DNA of 64,000 nt from an uncultured Paracoccaceae bacterium. GTDB lineage: Bacteria > Pseudomonadota > Alphaproteobacteria > Rhodobacterales > Rhodobacteraceae. Below, one piece after another: positions 53,038-61,278 of this stretch. The notes under the pieces are model-generated. The model was given only the letters and a program-made list of their open reading frames with translations, did not search any database and was not told the origin of the DNA. Made by a program: the position numbers and the translations under genes. The stretch lies in contig CANLDN010000012.1 in the NCBI GenBank assembly GCA_947489445.1, positions 59,775 through 123,774 on the forward strand, given 5' to 3'. Each line of letters begins with the position of its first letter. The first letter of the stretch is position 1.

Positions 53038-53571
53038 TTACTTCTTCTTACCTTCTTTGCGGAAGATATATTCGCCTTTGTACTTAATCCCTTTGCCCTT
53101 GTAGGGCTCGGGCTTACGCCAAGCACGAATATTCGCCGCAACCTGACCAACCTGCTGCTCATCGATACCTTCGACGAGAATTTCAGTTGGTTTGGCTGAT
53201 GTAACCGTGACGCCTTCCGGCACTTCAAAGTTCACATCGTGGCTATAACCCAACGACAGTTTCAGGACATTGCCCTGCATCTGTGCGCGGTAACCAACAC
53301 CCGACAGCTCAAGCTCTTTCTTGAAACCCTCGGATACGCCGGTGGCCAAGTTGGCGACCATCGTGCGGCTCATGCCCCACTGCTGGCGCGCGCGCTTGGA
53401 TTTGCCACGTGGCTCAACGGTGACGACATTGCCGTCTACGCTGATGCTGACATCGTCGGTTGCTTTGAAGGTCCGGGTCCCCTTGGGGCCCTTCACTTCA
53501 ACGGTCTGACCTGACACAGAGGCGGTAACACCTGATGGCAGCTCAACCGGTTTTTTCCCAATACGAGACAT
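53038..53571 (-). CDS. rplF: 50S ribosomal protein L6
   Basis: 177 residues from ATG 53571 (MSRIGKKPVELPSGV). Two L6 repeats are visible: VEVKGPKGTRTF in the first and ATGVSEGFKKELELSGVGYR leading into the second. The end PEPYKGKGIKYKGEYIFRKE is canonical. It sits near the GTPase centre of the large subunit. It is 10 bases after rpsH. Confidence 0.97.
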   Translation of the reverse strand: MSRIGKKPVELPSGVTASVSGQTVEVKGPKGTRTFKATDDVSISVDGNVVTVEPRGKSKRARQQWGMSRTMVANLATGVSEGFKKELELSGVGYRAQMQGNVLKLSLGYSHDVNFEVPEGVTVTSAKPTEILVEGIDEQQVGQVAANIRAWRKPEPYKGKGIKYKGEYIFRKEGKKK

Positions 53572-53581
53572 CTGACGCTCC

Positions 53582-53974
53582 TTAGAATACGGTGCAGAGC
53601 ACTTCGCCGCCAACATTGGCAGCCCGCGCTTTTGCATCCGACATCACACCCTGCGAGGTGGAGACAATCGACACACCCAGGCCCTGACGGACAGATGGGA
53701 TGTCATTGGCGCCCAGATATACGCGACGACCGGGCTTGGAAACCCGCTTCACTTCACGAATAACAGGGGTGCCCTCGTAATACTTCAGCTCGATGTTGAA
53801 AGCAGGATGGCCGTCTTTGCCGTCCTTCTTTTCATAACCGCGGATGTAGCCTTCGTCGGCCAGCACATCCAAGACCCATGCACGCAGCTTGGACGCAGGT
53901 GTTTCCACCGCCACCTTGCCGCGCATCTGGCCGTTACGGATACGTGTGAGCATATCACCGATAGGATCATTCAT
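53582..53974 (-). CDS. rpsH: 30S ribosomal protein S8
   Basis: 130 residues: NDPIGDMLTRIRNGQMRGK and the C-terminal STSQGVMSDAKARAANVGGE motif of S8. In E. coli S8 is the translational repressor of the spc operon; whether the same holds for this rearranged block is not known. It is 12 bases after rpsN. Confidence 0.97.
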   Translation of the reverse strand: MNDPIGDMLTRIRNGQMRGKVAVETPASKLRAWVLDVLADEGYIRGYEKKDGKDGHPAFNIELKYYEGTPVIREVKRVSKPGRRVYLGANDIPSVRQGLGVSIVSTSQGVMSDAKARAANVGGEVLCTVF

Positions 53975-53986
53975 AATATACGCTCC

Positions 53987-54292
53987 TTACCAGCTTGACT
54001 TGACCATGCCGGGGATTTCGCCATTGGACCCAAGGTCCCGCAGCGCGATCCGGCTGATCTTCAGTTTACGGTAATAGGCGTGTGGACGCCCGGTGAGCTG
54101 GCAACGGTTGTGCAAACGGGTCGCAGAAGAGTTCCGGGGCAGCTTGGCCAGTTCAAGTGTCGCCTTGAACCGCTCTTCCACGGGCTTTTCTTTGTCGTTG
54201 ATGATTTCCTTCAAGGCGGCACGCTTTTCGGCATACTGCTTGACCAGCTTTTCACGCTTCACTTCGCGTGCGATCATGGATTTCTTAGCCAT
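53987..54292 (-). CDS. rpsN: 30S ribosomal protein S14 (zinc-free form)
   Basis: 101 residues, the long C-minus form without the four zinc cysteines: AKKSMIAREVKREKLVKQYA at the start and NRCQLTGRPHAYYRKLKISR near the end, closing with IPGMVKSSW. It sits in the 30S head. It is 13 bases after rplE. Confidence 0.97.
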   Translation of the reverse strand: MAKKSMIAREVKREKLVKQYAEKRAALKEIINDKEKPVEERFKATLELAKLPRNSSATRLHNRCQLTGRPHAYYRKLKISRIALRDLGSNGEIPGMVKSSW

Positions 54293-54305
54293 ATCTAATT
54301 TCCCC

Positions 54306-54869
54306 TCAGCTGTTGAACGGCATGTTGAACGCTTTCAACAATGCCTTTGCTTCAGCGTCAGTGTTCGCTGTTGTGCAGATAACGATGTCCATGCCCCAGT
54401 TCTCATCGATCTTGTCGAAATTGATCTCGGGAAACACCAGATGCTCTTTCAGGCCAGTGGCATAGTTGCCGCGACCATCGAAAGATTTGCCAGATACGCC
54501 GCGGAAGTCACGGATACGGGGCATTGCAACAGTGATCAGACGGTCCAGGAATTCATACATCCGGTCGCCGCGCAAAGTCACCTTTGCACCCAGTGGCATG
54601 TCTTCACGCACCCGGAAACCCGCGATGGATTTCTTGGCTTTAGTGGTCATGGCCTTCTGACCGGCGATGGTTGTCAGATCTTCCTGTGCGGATTTTGCTT
54701 TCTTGCTGTCACGGACAGCCTCAGCACCGCAGCCGATATTCAGAACAATCTTGTCCAAACGTGGGATCTGCATGTCGTTCTTGTAACCGAACTCTTCCTT
54801 CATCGCAGCGCGAATTTTGGAAGTGTATTCAGCCTTCAAACGGGGGGTGTAGTTTGCAGTATCAAGCAT
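54306..54869 (-). CDS. rplE: 50S ribosomal protein L5
   Basis: 187 residues: KEEFGYKNDMQIPRLDKIVL, KAKKSIAGFRVREDMPLGAK and FPEINFDKIDENWGMDIVIC, the L5 pattern. It binds 5S rRNA and contacts the P-site tRNA. The start overlaps the rplX stop by one base. Confidence 0.97.
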   Translation of the reverse strand: MLDTANYTPRLKAEYTSKIRAAMKEEFGYKNDMQIPRLDKIVLNIGCGAEAVRDSKKAKSAQEDLTTIAGQKAMTTKAKKSIAGFRVREDMPLGAKVTLRGDRMYEFLDRLITVAMPRIRDFRGVSGKSFDGRGNYATGLKEHLVFPEINFDKIDENWGMDIVICTTANTDAEAKALLKAFNMPFNS

Positions 54870-55174
54870 CAGATCGCATCCCCTGTTGTCTTGGCGAAAC
54901 GGACCTTGTTGTCGCCATCCATACGGAAGCCAACACGGGTCGCTTTGCCATTCTTGTCAACGATTGCCAGGTTCGACAGCTGGATCGGCATCGCCTTGGG
55001 CGTGCGGCCACCTTGTGAAGACTGGGATTGCTTTGTGTGACGGATCGAGATGTTGACGCCATCCACGACGGCCTTGCCGGATTTCGGGTCAATGCTGGAA
55101 ATCGAACCAGTCTTGCCTTTGTCCTTGCCAGTCAGAACGACGACATTGTCACCTTTACGCAGCTTGGCAGCCAT
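54869..55174 (-). CDS. rplX: 50S ribosomal protein L24
   Basis: 101 residues with the KOW motif at the start (AKLRKGDNVVVLTGKDKGKT) and SIRHTKQSQSSQGG in the middle. L24 nucleates assembly of the large subunit. It overlaps both neighbours by one base. Confidence 0.96.
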   Translation of the reverse strand: MAAKLRKGDNVVVLTGKDKGKTGSISSIDPKSGKAVVDGVNISIRHTKQSQSSQGGRTPKAMPIQLSNLAIVDKNGKATRVGFRMDGDNKVRFAKTTGDAI

Positions 55175-55542
55175 TACAGCACCTCCGGAGCAAGCGAGAT
55201 GATTTTCATAAAGTTCTTGGCGCGCAGCTCGCGAACAACCGGGCCAAAGATACGTGTACCCATGGGCTCGTTGTTGTTGTTGAGGATGACAGCAGCGTTG
55301 CTGTCAAAACGGATGGCGGTGCCATCGTCGCGACGAACTTCTTTGGCGGTGCGTACGACGACGGCCTTGCGGACGTCACCTTTCTTTACGCGACCGCGTG
55401 GAATGGCCTCTTTGACGGATACGACAATGATGTCTCCAACACTGGCGTAACGACGGTGAGAACCACCCAGAACCTTGATGCACTGAACACGGCGTGCGCC
55501 GCTATTGTCAGCAACATCCAGATTGGTCTGCATCTGGATCAT
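55174..55542 (-). CDS. rplN: 50S ribosomal protein L14
   Basis: 122 residues, the exact usual length. IQMQTNLDVADNSGARRVQC at the start and FGPVVRELRAKNFMKIISLA near the end are canonical. The gap to rpsQ is 79 bases, longer than others in the block. Confidence 0.98.
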   Translation of the reverse strand: MIQMQTNLDVADNSGARRVQCIKVLGGSHRRYASVGDIIVVSVKEAIPRGRVKKGDVRKAVVVRTAKEVRRDDGTAIRFDSNAAVILNNNNEPMGTRIFGPVVRELRAKNFMKIISLAPEVL

Positions 55543-55621
55543 TTGGTTTCCTTCCGACCTATGGGCAAGTCCCGATTTCTGTCCGGGGGCCCAGGGTTTC
55601 GATTGAACCGGGGGTTATGGC

Positions 55622-55852
55622 CTAAGAGGCAATAACCTCCCAGCGTTTTGTTTTCGACTTGGGGGCACATTCCTGAATGCGGACTGCATCACCAACGTTG
55701 AAAGCATTGTTTTCGTCGTGAGCGCGATACTTCTTCGACTTACGGACGGTTTTCTGAAGCAGCGGGTGCTTGAAACGGCGTTCGACCGACACGGTGACGG
55801 TCTGTTCGTTCTGGTTGCTTGTGACAACCCCTGCAAGGATACGCTTAGGCAT
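55622..55852 (-). CDS. rpsQ: 30S ribosomal protein S17
   Basis: 76 residues: KRILAGVVTSNQNEQTVTVS, FKHPLLQKTVRKSKKYRAHD and CAPKSKTKRWEV. S17 binds the 5' domain of 16S rRNA. It is 4 bases after rpmC. Confidence 0.97.
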   Translation of the reverse strand: MPKRILAGVVTSNQNEQTVTVSVERRFKHPLLQKTVRKSKKYRAHDENNAFNVGDAVRIQECAPKSKTKRWEVIAS

Positions 55853-55856
55853 ACTC

Positions 55857-56063
55857 TTAAGCCTCCGATGCGGCCGCTGCGGCCTTTTCGTTCAGAATGG
55901 TTTTGACCTTGGCCGCGTTGCGACGTGCATTGCGAATGCCTGCGGTGTTTTCCAACTGGCCAGTGGCCTGTTGAAAGCGCAGGTTAAAGGATTCTTTTTT
56001 CAGATTTGTCAGCTCCTCACGAAGCTGATCGGGCGTCTTGTCCCGCAGTTCATTGGCGTTCAT
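55857..56063 (-). CDS. rpmC: 50S ribosomal protein L29
   Basis: 68 residues from ATG 56063 (MNANELRDKTPDQLREEL), preceded by AAAGGA; upstream in-frame starts add only eight residues. It is the first gene of this block. Normally rplP and the S10 genes come immediately before it; here a non-ribosomal gene and repeats do. A promoter must lie in 56064-56292; a candidate is not clear. Confidence 0.95.
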   Translation of the reverse strand: MNANELRDKTPDQLREELTNLKKESFNLRFQQATGQLENTAGIRNARRNAAKVKTILNEKAAAAASEA

Positions 56064-56292
56064 GCCATATTCCTTTGTCAACATCACCGGCAGGCCGTAC
56101 GAAACGTCACCCGATTCCCGGTGGAGTGGGTGTAGAAGTGGGCCGTTTAGACCTCATCTTACTACAAAGCAACCCCCCGATGTAAATTGAACTTGTGCAA
56201 GTTGGCCACATTGCTCGACTTGAGTTTGCAGCCAGTCAGTACCAACAGATAGAAAGCGATGTCCTAACCATCCAAACCGACGGATTCAACTG

Positions 56293-56631
56293 TCAGGAGT
56301 AGCTATCGTCACTGCGTGAAAGCTTAGACTGGAAGACAAAAAGCAACGCCGCGAAGACCATCGGTGGCCAAGTCCAGAGTAGTATTTTTCCAAGCTGGAA
56401 CGACTTATTGAATTCCTCGCGAGACACCTCTGTTTGTTTGCCGTGCTCAACAACGAAGTATTGACCTTCTTGGACAAAACCATTCAACGCCGAACCGCCG
56501 ATTTCAAGGCTGTGCGACCTAAAACTTAAAAAGTTGGGTACAGCGACAACAGCCAGAAGGAGGCAAATCATGCCCACCACAATTCTAAGTCTTCTAAGTG
56601 TGGTTTCGTTCGTCATCCTGATTGGTACCAT
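56293..56631 (-). CDS. Small membrane protein of unknown function
   Basis: About 112 residues from ATG 56631; ATG 56616 and longer frames are alternatives. Two hydrophobic segments, VVGMICLLLAVVAVPNFLSF near the start and ILLWTWPPMVFAALLFVFQS near the end, flank a loop with GQYFVVEHGKQTEVSREEFN. I recall similar loops in short two-helix proteins of unknown function. The codons are more AT-rich than those of the ribosomal genes beside it, and it lies at the break point of the ribosomal cluster. Confidence 0.6.
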   Translation of the reverse strand: MVPIRMTNETTLRRLRIVVGMICLLLAVVAVPNFLSFRSHSLEIGGSALNGFVQEGQYFVVEHGKQTEVSREEFNKSFQLGKILLWTWPPMVFAALLFVFQSKLSRSDDSYS

Positions 56632-56764
56632 TGTTAAGCGAAACCTTAAAGTCATCCCCAACGAACTACGGACTTGTTGCGCGAACTGAACATGTTTTAC
56701 CAGTTTGACCAACATCTCTCAATTAGCCAATGCTCGCCCGGCGGCAACGCCGGGCAGCGCCCGA

Positions 56765-57244
56765 CCTCCCCCCGGAGGGCGCTTTTGCAACGCTGCAAAT
56801 AGCGCAACGCCAGCACCTCTGGCGCCTTCGCCCACAACACAACCCTTCCAAACGCCCTCCAGGTCGGGCGCTACCCTCAGCACACGATCACAACGCAGTC
56901 CCGGACTTGATCCGGGACCTCGCTCCCAGCCGCGCCCGTCCGGGGCTCCGCCCGTTCGACCCTCAATCGCTCCACTGGAGCGATTGCAAGACGGGTCTCA
57001 CCCTCCCCCCGGAGGGCGCTTTTGCAACGTCCCAAACAACGCAACGCCACCACTTCTGACACCGTCACCCACAACACGGCCCTCCCAAACGCCCTCCAGG
57101 TCGGCCGCTGCCCTCAGCACTCAGTCGCAACGCAGTCCCGGACCCGATCCGGGACCTCTTGCCCAGAACCGCACCCGTCCGGGGCTCCGCCCGTTTGACC
57201 CTCAATCGCTCCACTGGAGCGATTGCAAGACGGGTCTCACCCTC
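56765..57244. repeat. Two tandem copies of a 237-bp repeat
   Basis: Unit 1 begins at 56765, unit 2 at 57002. Each opens with CCTCCCCCCGGAGGGCGC, contains a GTCCCGGA...TCCGGGAC hairpin and ends with the 21-bp palindrome around AATCGCTCCACTGGAGCGATT's centre followed by GCAAGACGGGTCTCACCCT. The ends of the units are almost identical while the middles differ. Open frames through it reflect base composition and are not considered genes. Confidence 0.85.
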
Positions 57245-57252
57245 TCCAGCCC

Positions 57253-57267
57253 TTAACGCTGCATTAA
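57253..57267 (+). promoter_or_regulatory. CtrA-like box
   Basis: TTAA, seven bases, TTAA: the full consensus spacing of an alphaproteobacterial CtrA site. It lies at the left end of dispersed repeat copy B; no start codon is close, so its role is uncertain. Confidence 0.35.
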
Positions 57268-57355
57268 CTAAATCCACCGCACGCTGCCTTAACCCCGCCT
57301 CGGTCATACAGTCATGCGCATGGTTTGCGCATGGTTTCTGCATAGGTTCTGCATG
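57261..57355 (+). repeat. Dispersed 95-bp repeat with 11-bp units, copy B
   Basis: Homologous to 39940-40035; 43 of 44 bases are identical in the right part (57312-57355). Four 11-bp units with GCATGGTTT or GCATAGGTT cores, and TTAA boxes in the left part. It lies beyond the 3' end of the LysM-fusion gene. Confidence 0.85.
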
Positions 57356-57447
57356 CCTCAAAACCCAAGTTTTTCATATATGTTAAGGCCGCAGACCGCA
57401 CCGCCCAAAAAATGCCCGCACCACCCCACCGAACGTTGCGTCTCCCA

Positions 57448-57482
57448 AACGAAAACACCCGCTCCGTTTCCGGAAGCGGGTG
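57448..57482 (-). terminator. Terminator of the LysM/solute-binding gene
   Basis: On the minus strand CACCCGCTTCCGG pairs with CCGGAGCGGGTG-like sequence (8-bp outer stem CACCCGCT/AGCGGGTG, 3-bp inner stem) and is followed by TTTTCGTTT. It is about 40 bases beyond the stop. Confidence 0.8.
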
Positions 57483-57491
57483 CATCAAACC

Positions 57492-57514
57492 GTAGGGTGG
57501 GGTTTCACCCCACC
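57492..57514. repeat. GTAGGGTG-type palindrome
   Basis: GTAGGGTGGGG then TTTCACCCCACC: GGTGGGG pairs with CCCCACC. Preceded by AAACC as at 63431. A member of the palindrome group listed in the findings. Confidence 0.75.
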
Positions 57515-57523
57515 GCCACAAAT

Positions 57524-58588
57524 CTACTGGCTCAGCGCGCGGAACGCCGTCATGTGACGCCGCACCGTCTGGAACCACAAACCGGAATCCTTGATATTAC
57601 CGATCCCGTTATTGACCACCGCCATGATTTCTTCATTCTGCGGATGTGTCTTGGCGATCACCGCGTGCAACACGTCCACAAATGTCAGCGCCTCATGCAT
57701 CTGGATGCGACCCTGCGCGCCCAGTTCATTGATCCGGCCATCAGCCACGTCCACTGCGATCAACGCCGCATCCGCCTTGTTTTCAAGGACGAAGTTCACG
57801 CAATCCGCCGCCGTTGGTGCACGGACAACTTCAATCGCGGGGGATACCAGATCAACCTCTTCCATGGGGGCCAACGTGTACGCCTCTGCCCGGCAGATGC
57901 GCTTACCCGTCAGCTGGGCATGGGCGGTATAGACCGGATCGGAGGCAGGACTGAAATACCCTAGCACTTCCTCATAAAGCGGATCGCTAAAGTCGAGGTT
58001 GTTGCAGCGGAAGATTGATTCATCTTCCAGCTTGTCCATCAGATCGCAGTTCGGCTGGCTCCACCCGATGCTGATGTCATAGGCGTGATCTGTGATCAGC
58101 GGCTGCAGGTGGGCCCCGTCGTCGTTGATGAAATCAATCTGATATTCCGGGCGGCCATCTGCGTTTTCCAAGGCTAAGTTAATGATTTCAGTCAACAAAC
58201 CGCCCTGCGCCTGATCCTCATCCATGAACGGCGCCCAGCCCGTTGCGGTCAAAACGCGGATCGGGCGGTTCTCTGAGGGGCCGGGCAATGCGGCGGTCGT
58301 GCGCTGGCGGATGGCCGACGCATTGGCCGCGGATTGGCCCAGATCCCCATCAAGGCAAGGGATGAAAATCTGGTCGCCAATGTTGATTGCGCCGGGGTTG
58401 GGGCCGATGACATCGACATTTGCACTGTAAATCAGGTTGAAACTGCCCTGATCGCCATAGGCGCGCTGCGCGATGGTCGATAGATAATCGCCCGCCTGAA
58501 TGGTGTAATCCTGTCCGCAGCTGACGCTTTGTGCGCTGGCAGATGCCGCCGCAACGCAAAGGCTCGTAGTGATAAGAAGTGTACGCAT
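57524..58588 (-). CDS. LysM domain fused to family 3 solute-binding protein
   Basis: 354 residues from ATG 58588, with a signal peptide (MRTLLITTSLCVAAASASAQ). Residues about 24-80 are a LysM domain (CGQDYTIQAGDYLSTIAQRA ... INIGDQIFIPC), closed by two cysteines. The rest is an amino-acid-type family 3 binding domain (RPIRVLTATGWAPFMDED; YDISIGWSQPNCDLM). LysM binds peptidoglycan glycans, so the receptor may be held on the cell wall or sense wall fragments. No ABC permease is near, which also suggests a sensing role. Confidence 0.85.
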   Translation of the reverse strand: MRTLLITTSLCVAAASASAQSVSCGQDYTIQAGDYLSTIAQRAYGDQGSFNLIYSANVDVIGPNPGAINIGDQIFIPCLDGDLGQSAANASAIRQRTTAALPGPSENRPIRVLTATGWAPFMDEDQAQGGLLTEIINLALENADGRPEYQIDFINDDGAHLQPLITDHAYDISIGWSQPNCDLMDKLEDESIFRCNNLDFSDPLYEEVLGYFSPASDPVYTAHAQLTGKRICRAEAYTLAPMEEVDLVSPAIEVVRAPTAADCVNFVLENKADAALIAVDVADGRINELGAQGRIQMHEALTFVDVLHAVIAKTHPQNEEIMAVVNNGIGNIKDSGLWFQTVRRHMTAFRALSQ

Positions 58589-58726
58589 GTGTTTGGCCCT
58601 TCCCGGCAAAACTGTATTGTTGACGTTCTGGGGACAGTGCGTAGGTAACATCTGTGGCAAGAATTTGTCAGCATCATGGAAAGGCGCCCCCTCGCGCCAC
58701 GTCAACTTCTGCGCTAGGACGGGCTC

Positions 58727-59353
58727 ATGTCTGATATCAAATCCCTCTTCGCCACCCGCCTGTACCACGCCAAACTGTCAGAGCTGGGCGATCCAGTTAA
58801 CCCGGCTGAGTTGGAGAATTCCTGCCTTGTCATCGCCGATGACGACGAGGCCGGGCAGGACTGGTGCGAGGCGAACGGGTTTCCGGGCTATACATCCTAC
58901 GCCTCACTGACCGACCTGCCCTGGCGGTTTCCGATCTTCGCCGATCTGGTCAAGGTTCTGGATGTCCATGTCGCCGCATTCGCGCAGGATTTGCAGTTCG
59001 ATCTGGATGATAAGAAAATCACCCTCGACAGCCTCTGGATCAACATCCTGCCACCCGGCGGCATCCACACCGGCCACATTCACCCGCATTCGGTTATCAG
59101 CGGCACGACCTATGTGGCGATGCCGGACGGGGCAAGCGCGATCAAGTTTGAAGACCCCCGGCTGGCGATGATGATGGCCGCGCCGGGCCGGGTGAAGGAC
59201 GCACGAGACGAGCTGCGCCAATTCATTTATGTCGCCCCGGATATGGGTGATGTGCTGCTTTGGGAAAGCTGGTTACGCCACGAAGTCCCAATGAACATGG
59301 CGGAAGACGACGAACGAATATCGATCAGTTTCAATTATGGCTGGGGATCGTAA
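58727..59353 (+). CDS. 2OG-Fe(II) oxygenase-like protein (TIGR02466 type)
   Basis: 208 residues. The metal and cosubstrate region is PPGGIHTGHIHPHSVISGTT with the clustered histidines, then SWLRHEVPMNMAEDDERISI with the distal His and the Arg that binds 2-oxoglutarate. TIGR02466 proteins are predicted oxygenases of unknown substrate, common in marine bacteria. It is divergent from the LysM-fusion gene with about 138 bases between the starts. Confidence 0.82.
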   Translation: MSDIKSLFATRLYHAKLSELGDPVNPAELENSCLVIADDDEAGQDWCEANGFPGYTSYASLTDLPWRFPIFADLVKVLDVHVAAFAQDLQFDLDDKKITLDSLWINILPPGGIHTGHIHPHSVISGTTYVAMPDGASAIKFEDPRLAMMMAAPGRVKDARDELRQFIYVAPDMGDVLLWESWLRHEVPMNMAEDDERISISFNYGWGS

Positions 59354-59413
59354 ACTGCCGCGAAAAACTGATACGATCCGGCGCGGTGCAGCGCCGGATC
59401 ATATTTACTAGAC

Positions 59414-59980
59414 CTAGCGTTCGGTCCCGAAAAACACGCCTTGGATGCTAAAGTCCACATCCCCGTTCGCGCTTCCGTCCGCATCGCCCGAAATGGCATC
59501 GCCCTCGATCAGGTCATCGCGCACGTCACCATCCAGAAAGATGCTCATCTCAGTCTCAAACTCCGAACCGTTATCGACACCGGTAACATCGCCAAGCGCG
59601 AGCGCGTCCACGGTGCCACCGTTTTCAAAACCAGAAATCTCTAGCGTTCCGCCAAGCAGTTGATCTGGGTTTCCGTCTTCATCAATCAGGTTGATGTTTG
59701 ACACGGTGCCGTTGACCCGATTGGCGCTAAAGCCAACATTCATGGTCATGTCCGCCAGAATGCTGCCATCAATGTCGCCGTCGATAGCCGCACCGATTTG
59801 ACCGTCATAGGTCACTGTACCCGTCGGCAGATCGGACGTATCTGTCAGCGGCAGATTCTGAATGCGGCTGGCCTCTGCAAAGGCGCGTTCGATGTCACGC
59901 TCCGTGACCGTGGGGTCCTCGGCCACGGCGCAGGCCGACAGGACCGCCAAGGCGGTGAACGTACTCAATATGTGTTTCAT
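59414..59980 (-). CDS. Putative lipoprotein with beta-rich acidic domain
   Basis: 188 residues with a lipoprotein signal (MKHILSTFTALAVLSACAVA; lipobox LSAC). The mature part is acidic, Gly/Asp-rich and cysteine-free, with repeated short strands (GTVTYDGQIGAAIDGDIDGS; GGTLEISGFENGGTVDALAL), like the barrel lobes of transferrin-binding-protein-like or Slam-dependent lipoproteins. Outer-membrane attachment is likely. It is convergent with the oxygenase-like gene and alone in its unit. Function unknown. Confidence 0.7.
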   Translation of the reverse strand: MKHILSTFTALAVLSACAVAEDPTVTERDIERAFAEASRIQNLPLTDTSDLPTGTVTYDGQIGAAIDGDIDGSILADMTMNVGFSANRVNGTVSNINLIDEDGNPDQLLGGTLEISGFENGGTVDALALGDVTGVDNGSEFETEMSIFLDGDVRDDLIEGDAISGDADGSANGDVDFSIQGVFFGTER

Positions 59981-60160
59981 GACGAAATCTCCTGAATGCC
60001 CCGGTTGTCTGATATTGCGGAATTGCGATTGGGCGTTTTGCCCTTGCGTTCACATGGGAGATGCGTGGATTGATATGCAATAACGGTCCGGTTTTTCACG
60101 CATGTATCAGCCAAAATCACCAATGTGGCCTGCGGTCATGCAAGGCTGCATGTCCGACTG

Positions 60161-60188
60161 TTGACAGCCATTCAGACTCCCCCTATAC
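60161..60188 (+). promoter_or_regulatory. str operon (rpsL) promoter
   Basis: TTGACA (60161-60166), 16 bases, CTATAC (60183-60188), a strong housekeeping promoter with the GC-rich discriminator GCCGCCC. Transcription would start near 60195, about 215 bases before rpsL. Confidence 0.75.
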
Positions 60189-60194
60189 GCCGCC

Positions 60195-60408
60195 CATCCG
60201 GGCTGGGGTGTCCCCCTATGGTCCCGATATCTATTGCTGATGTGGTCAAGAACCGGGCACCTATCGCCTTGTTCCTCTGAATACTCACCGCACCGAACCT
60301 CCGGTAAGGGTTCGACTGCGGAATTTTTGTGCTTTTCGGACACGAAAGCATGTTTTGAAACCTCGCGCCTACCGGGCGCATTATGTGAAGAGATGGGAAC
60401 ATCAAACG
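60195..60408 (+). promoter_or_regulatory. Structured leader of rpsL
   Basis: About 214 untranslated bases. Two hairpins are visible: CGAACC/GGTTCG at 60294-60314, followed by TTTTT at 60323-60327, and GCTTTTCG/CGAAAGC at about 60331-60349. The first looks like a weak terminator, so the leader may attenuate the operon. Confidence 0.45.
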
Positions 60409-60780
60409 ATGCCAACGATTCAGCAGCTGATCCGCAAGCCGCGCCAGCCAAAAGTCACACGATCCAAGTCCATGCACTTGGAATCCTGCCCACAGAAACG
60501 CGGCGTTTGCACGCGGGTCTATACCACCACACCAAAGAAGCCGAACTCGGCCATGCGGAAAGTCGCCAAGGTGCGCCTGACCAACGGTTTTGAGGTCATC
60601 TCCTACATTCCCGGTGAAAGCCACAACCTTCAGGAACACTCTGTTGTTCTGATCCGTGGCGGCCGTGTGAAAGACCTTCCCGGTGTGCGTTACCACATTC
60701 TGCGCGGTGTGCTTGATACCCAAGGTGTCAAAGACCGTAAGCAACGCCGTTCGAAATACGGCGCGAAGCGTCCTAAGTAA
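60409..60780 (+). CDS. rpsL: 30S ribosomal protein S12
   Basis: 123 residues from ATG 60409 (MPTIQQLIRKPRQPKV). CTRVYTTTPKKPNSAMRKVA and PGVRYHILRGVLDTQGVKD are canonical. The streptomycin-site lysines equivalent to K43 (TPKKPNS) and K88 (GRVKDLPG) are wild type. First gene of the str operon rpsL-rpsG-fusA-tuf. Confidence 0.98.
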   Translation: MPTIQQLIRKPRQPKVTRSKSMHLESCPQKRGVCTRVYTTTPKKPNSAMRKVAKVRLTNGFEVISYIPGESHNLQEHSVVLIRGGRVKDLPGVRYHILRGVLDTQGVKDRKQRRSKYGAKRPK

Positions 60781-60792
60781 GGGAAGATATAG

Positions 60793-61263
60793 ATGTCACG
60801 TCGTCACGCCGCTGAAAAACGCGAAGTTCTGCCAGACGCAAAGTTTGGCGATATCGTTCTGACCAAGTTCATGAACAACCTGATGGTCGACGGTAAAAAA
60901 GCCGTCGCTGAACGTATCGTCTACAACGCCTTTGACCGCGTTGAAGGCAAGCTGAAAAAGTCCCCCGTGGAAGTCTTCCACGAGAGCCTTGAAAACATCA
61001 AACCATCCGTCGAAGTCCGTTCGCGTCGCGTCGGTGGTGCAACATATCAGGTGCCTGTTGATGTGCGCCCCGAACGCCGCGAGGCACTGGCCATCCGCTG
61101 GCTGATCGCTGCCGCAAAAAAACGCAACGAAAACACAATGGAAGAGCGTCTTGCCGGCGAATTGATGGATGCGGTCAACAACCGCGGTACGGCCGTCAAG
61201 AAGCGCGAAGACACCCATAAAATGGCCGACGCAAACAAAGCGTTCAGCCACTACCGTTGGTAA
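60793..61263 (+). CDS. rpsG: 30S ribosomal protein S7
   Basis: 156 residues: SRRHAAEKREVLPDAKFGDI, SVEVRSRRVGGATYQVPVDV and the C-terminal AVKKREDTHKMADANKAFSH are S7 hallmarks. It organises the 30S head and in E. coli represses the str operon. It is 12 bases after rpsL and 15 before fusA. Confidence 0.98.
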   Translation: MSRRHAAEKREVLPDAKFGDIVLTKFMNNLMVDGKKAVAERIVYNAFDRVEGKLKKSPVEVFHESLENIKPSVEVRSRRVGGATYQVPVDVRPERREALAIRWLIAAAKKRNENTMEERLAGELMDAVNNRGTAVKKREDTHKMADANKAFSHYRW

Positions 61264-61278
61264 TAGGAAGCACCTGAA

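Noticed and set aside
56705..57256. 183-codon frame with repeated proline-rich sequence
   Set aside because: It runs through a 237-bp tandem DNA repeat; the repeat is at the DNA level (hairpins, both strands open), and there is no ribosome site.
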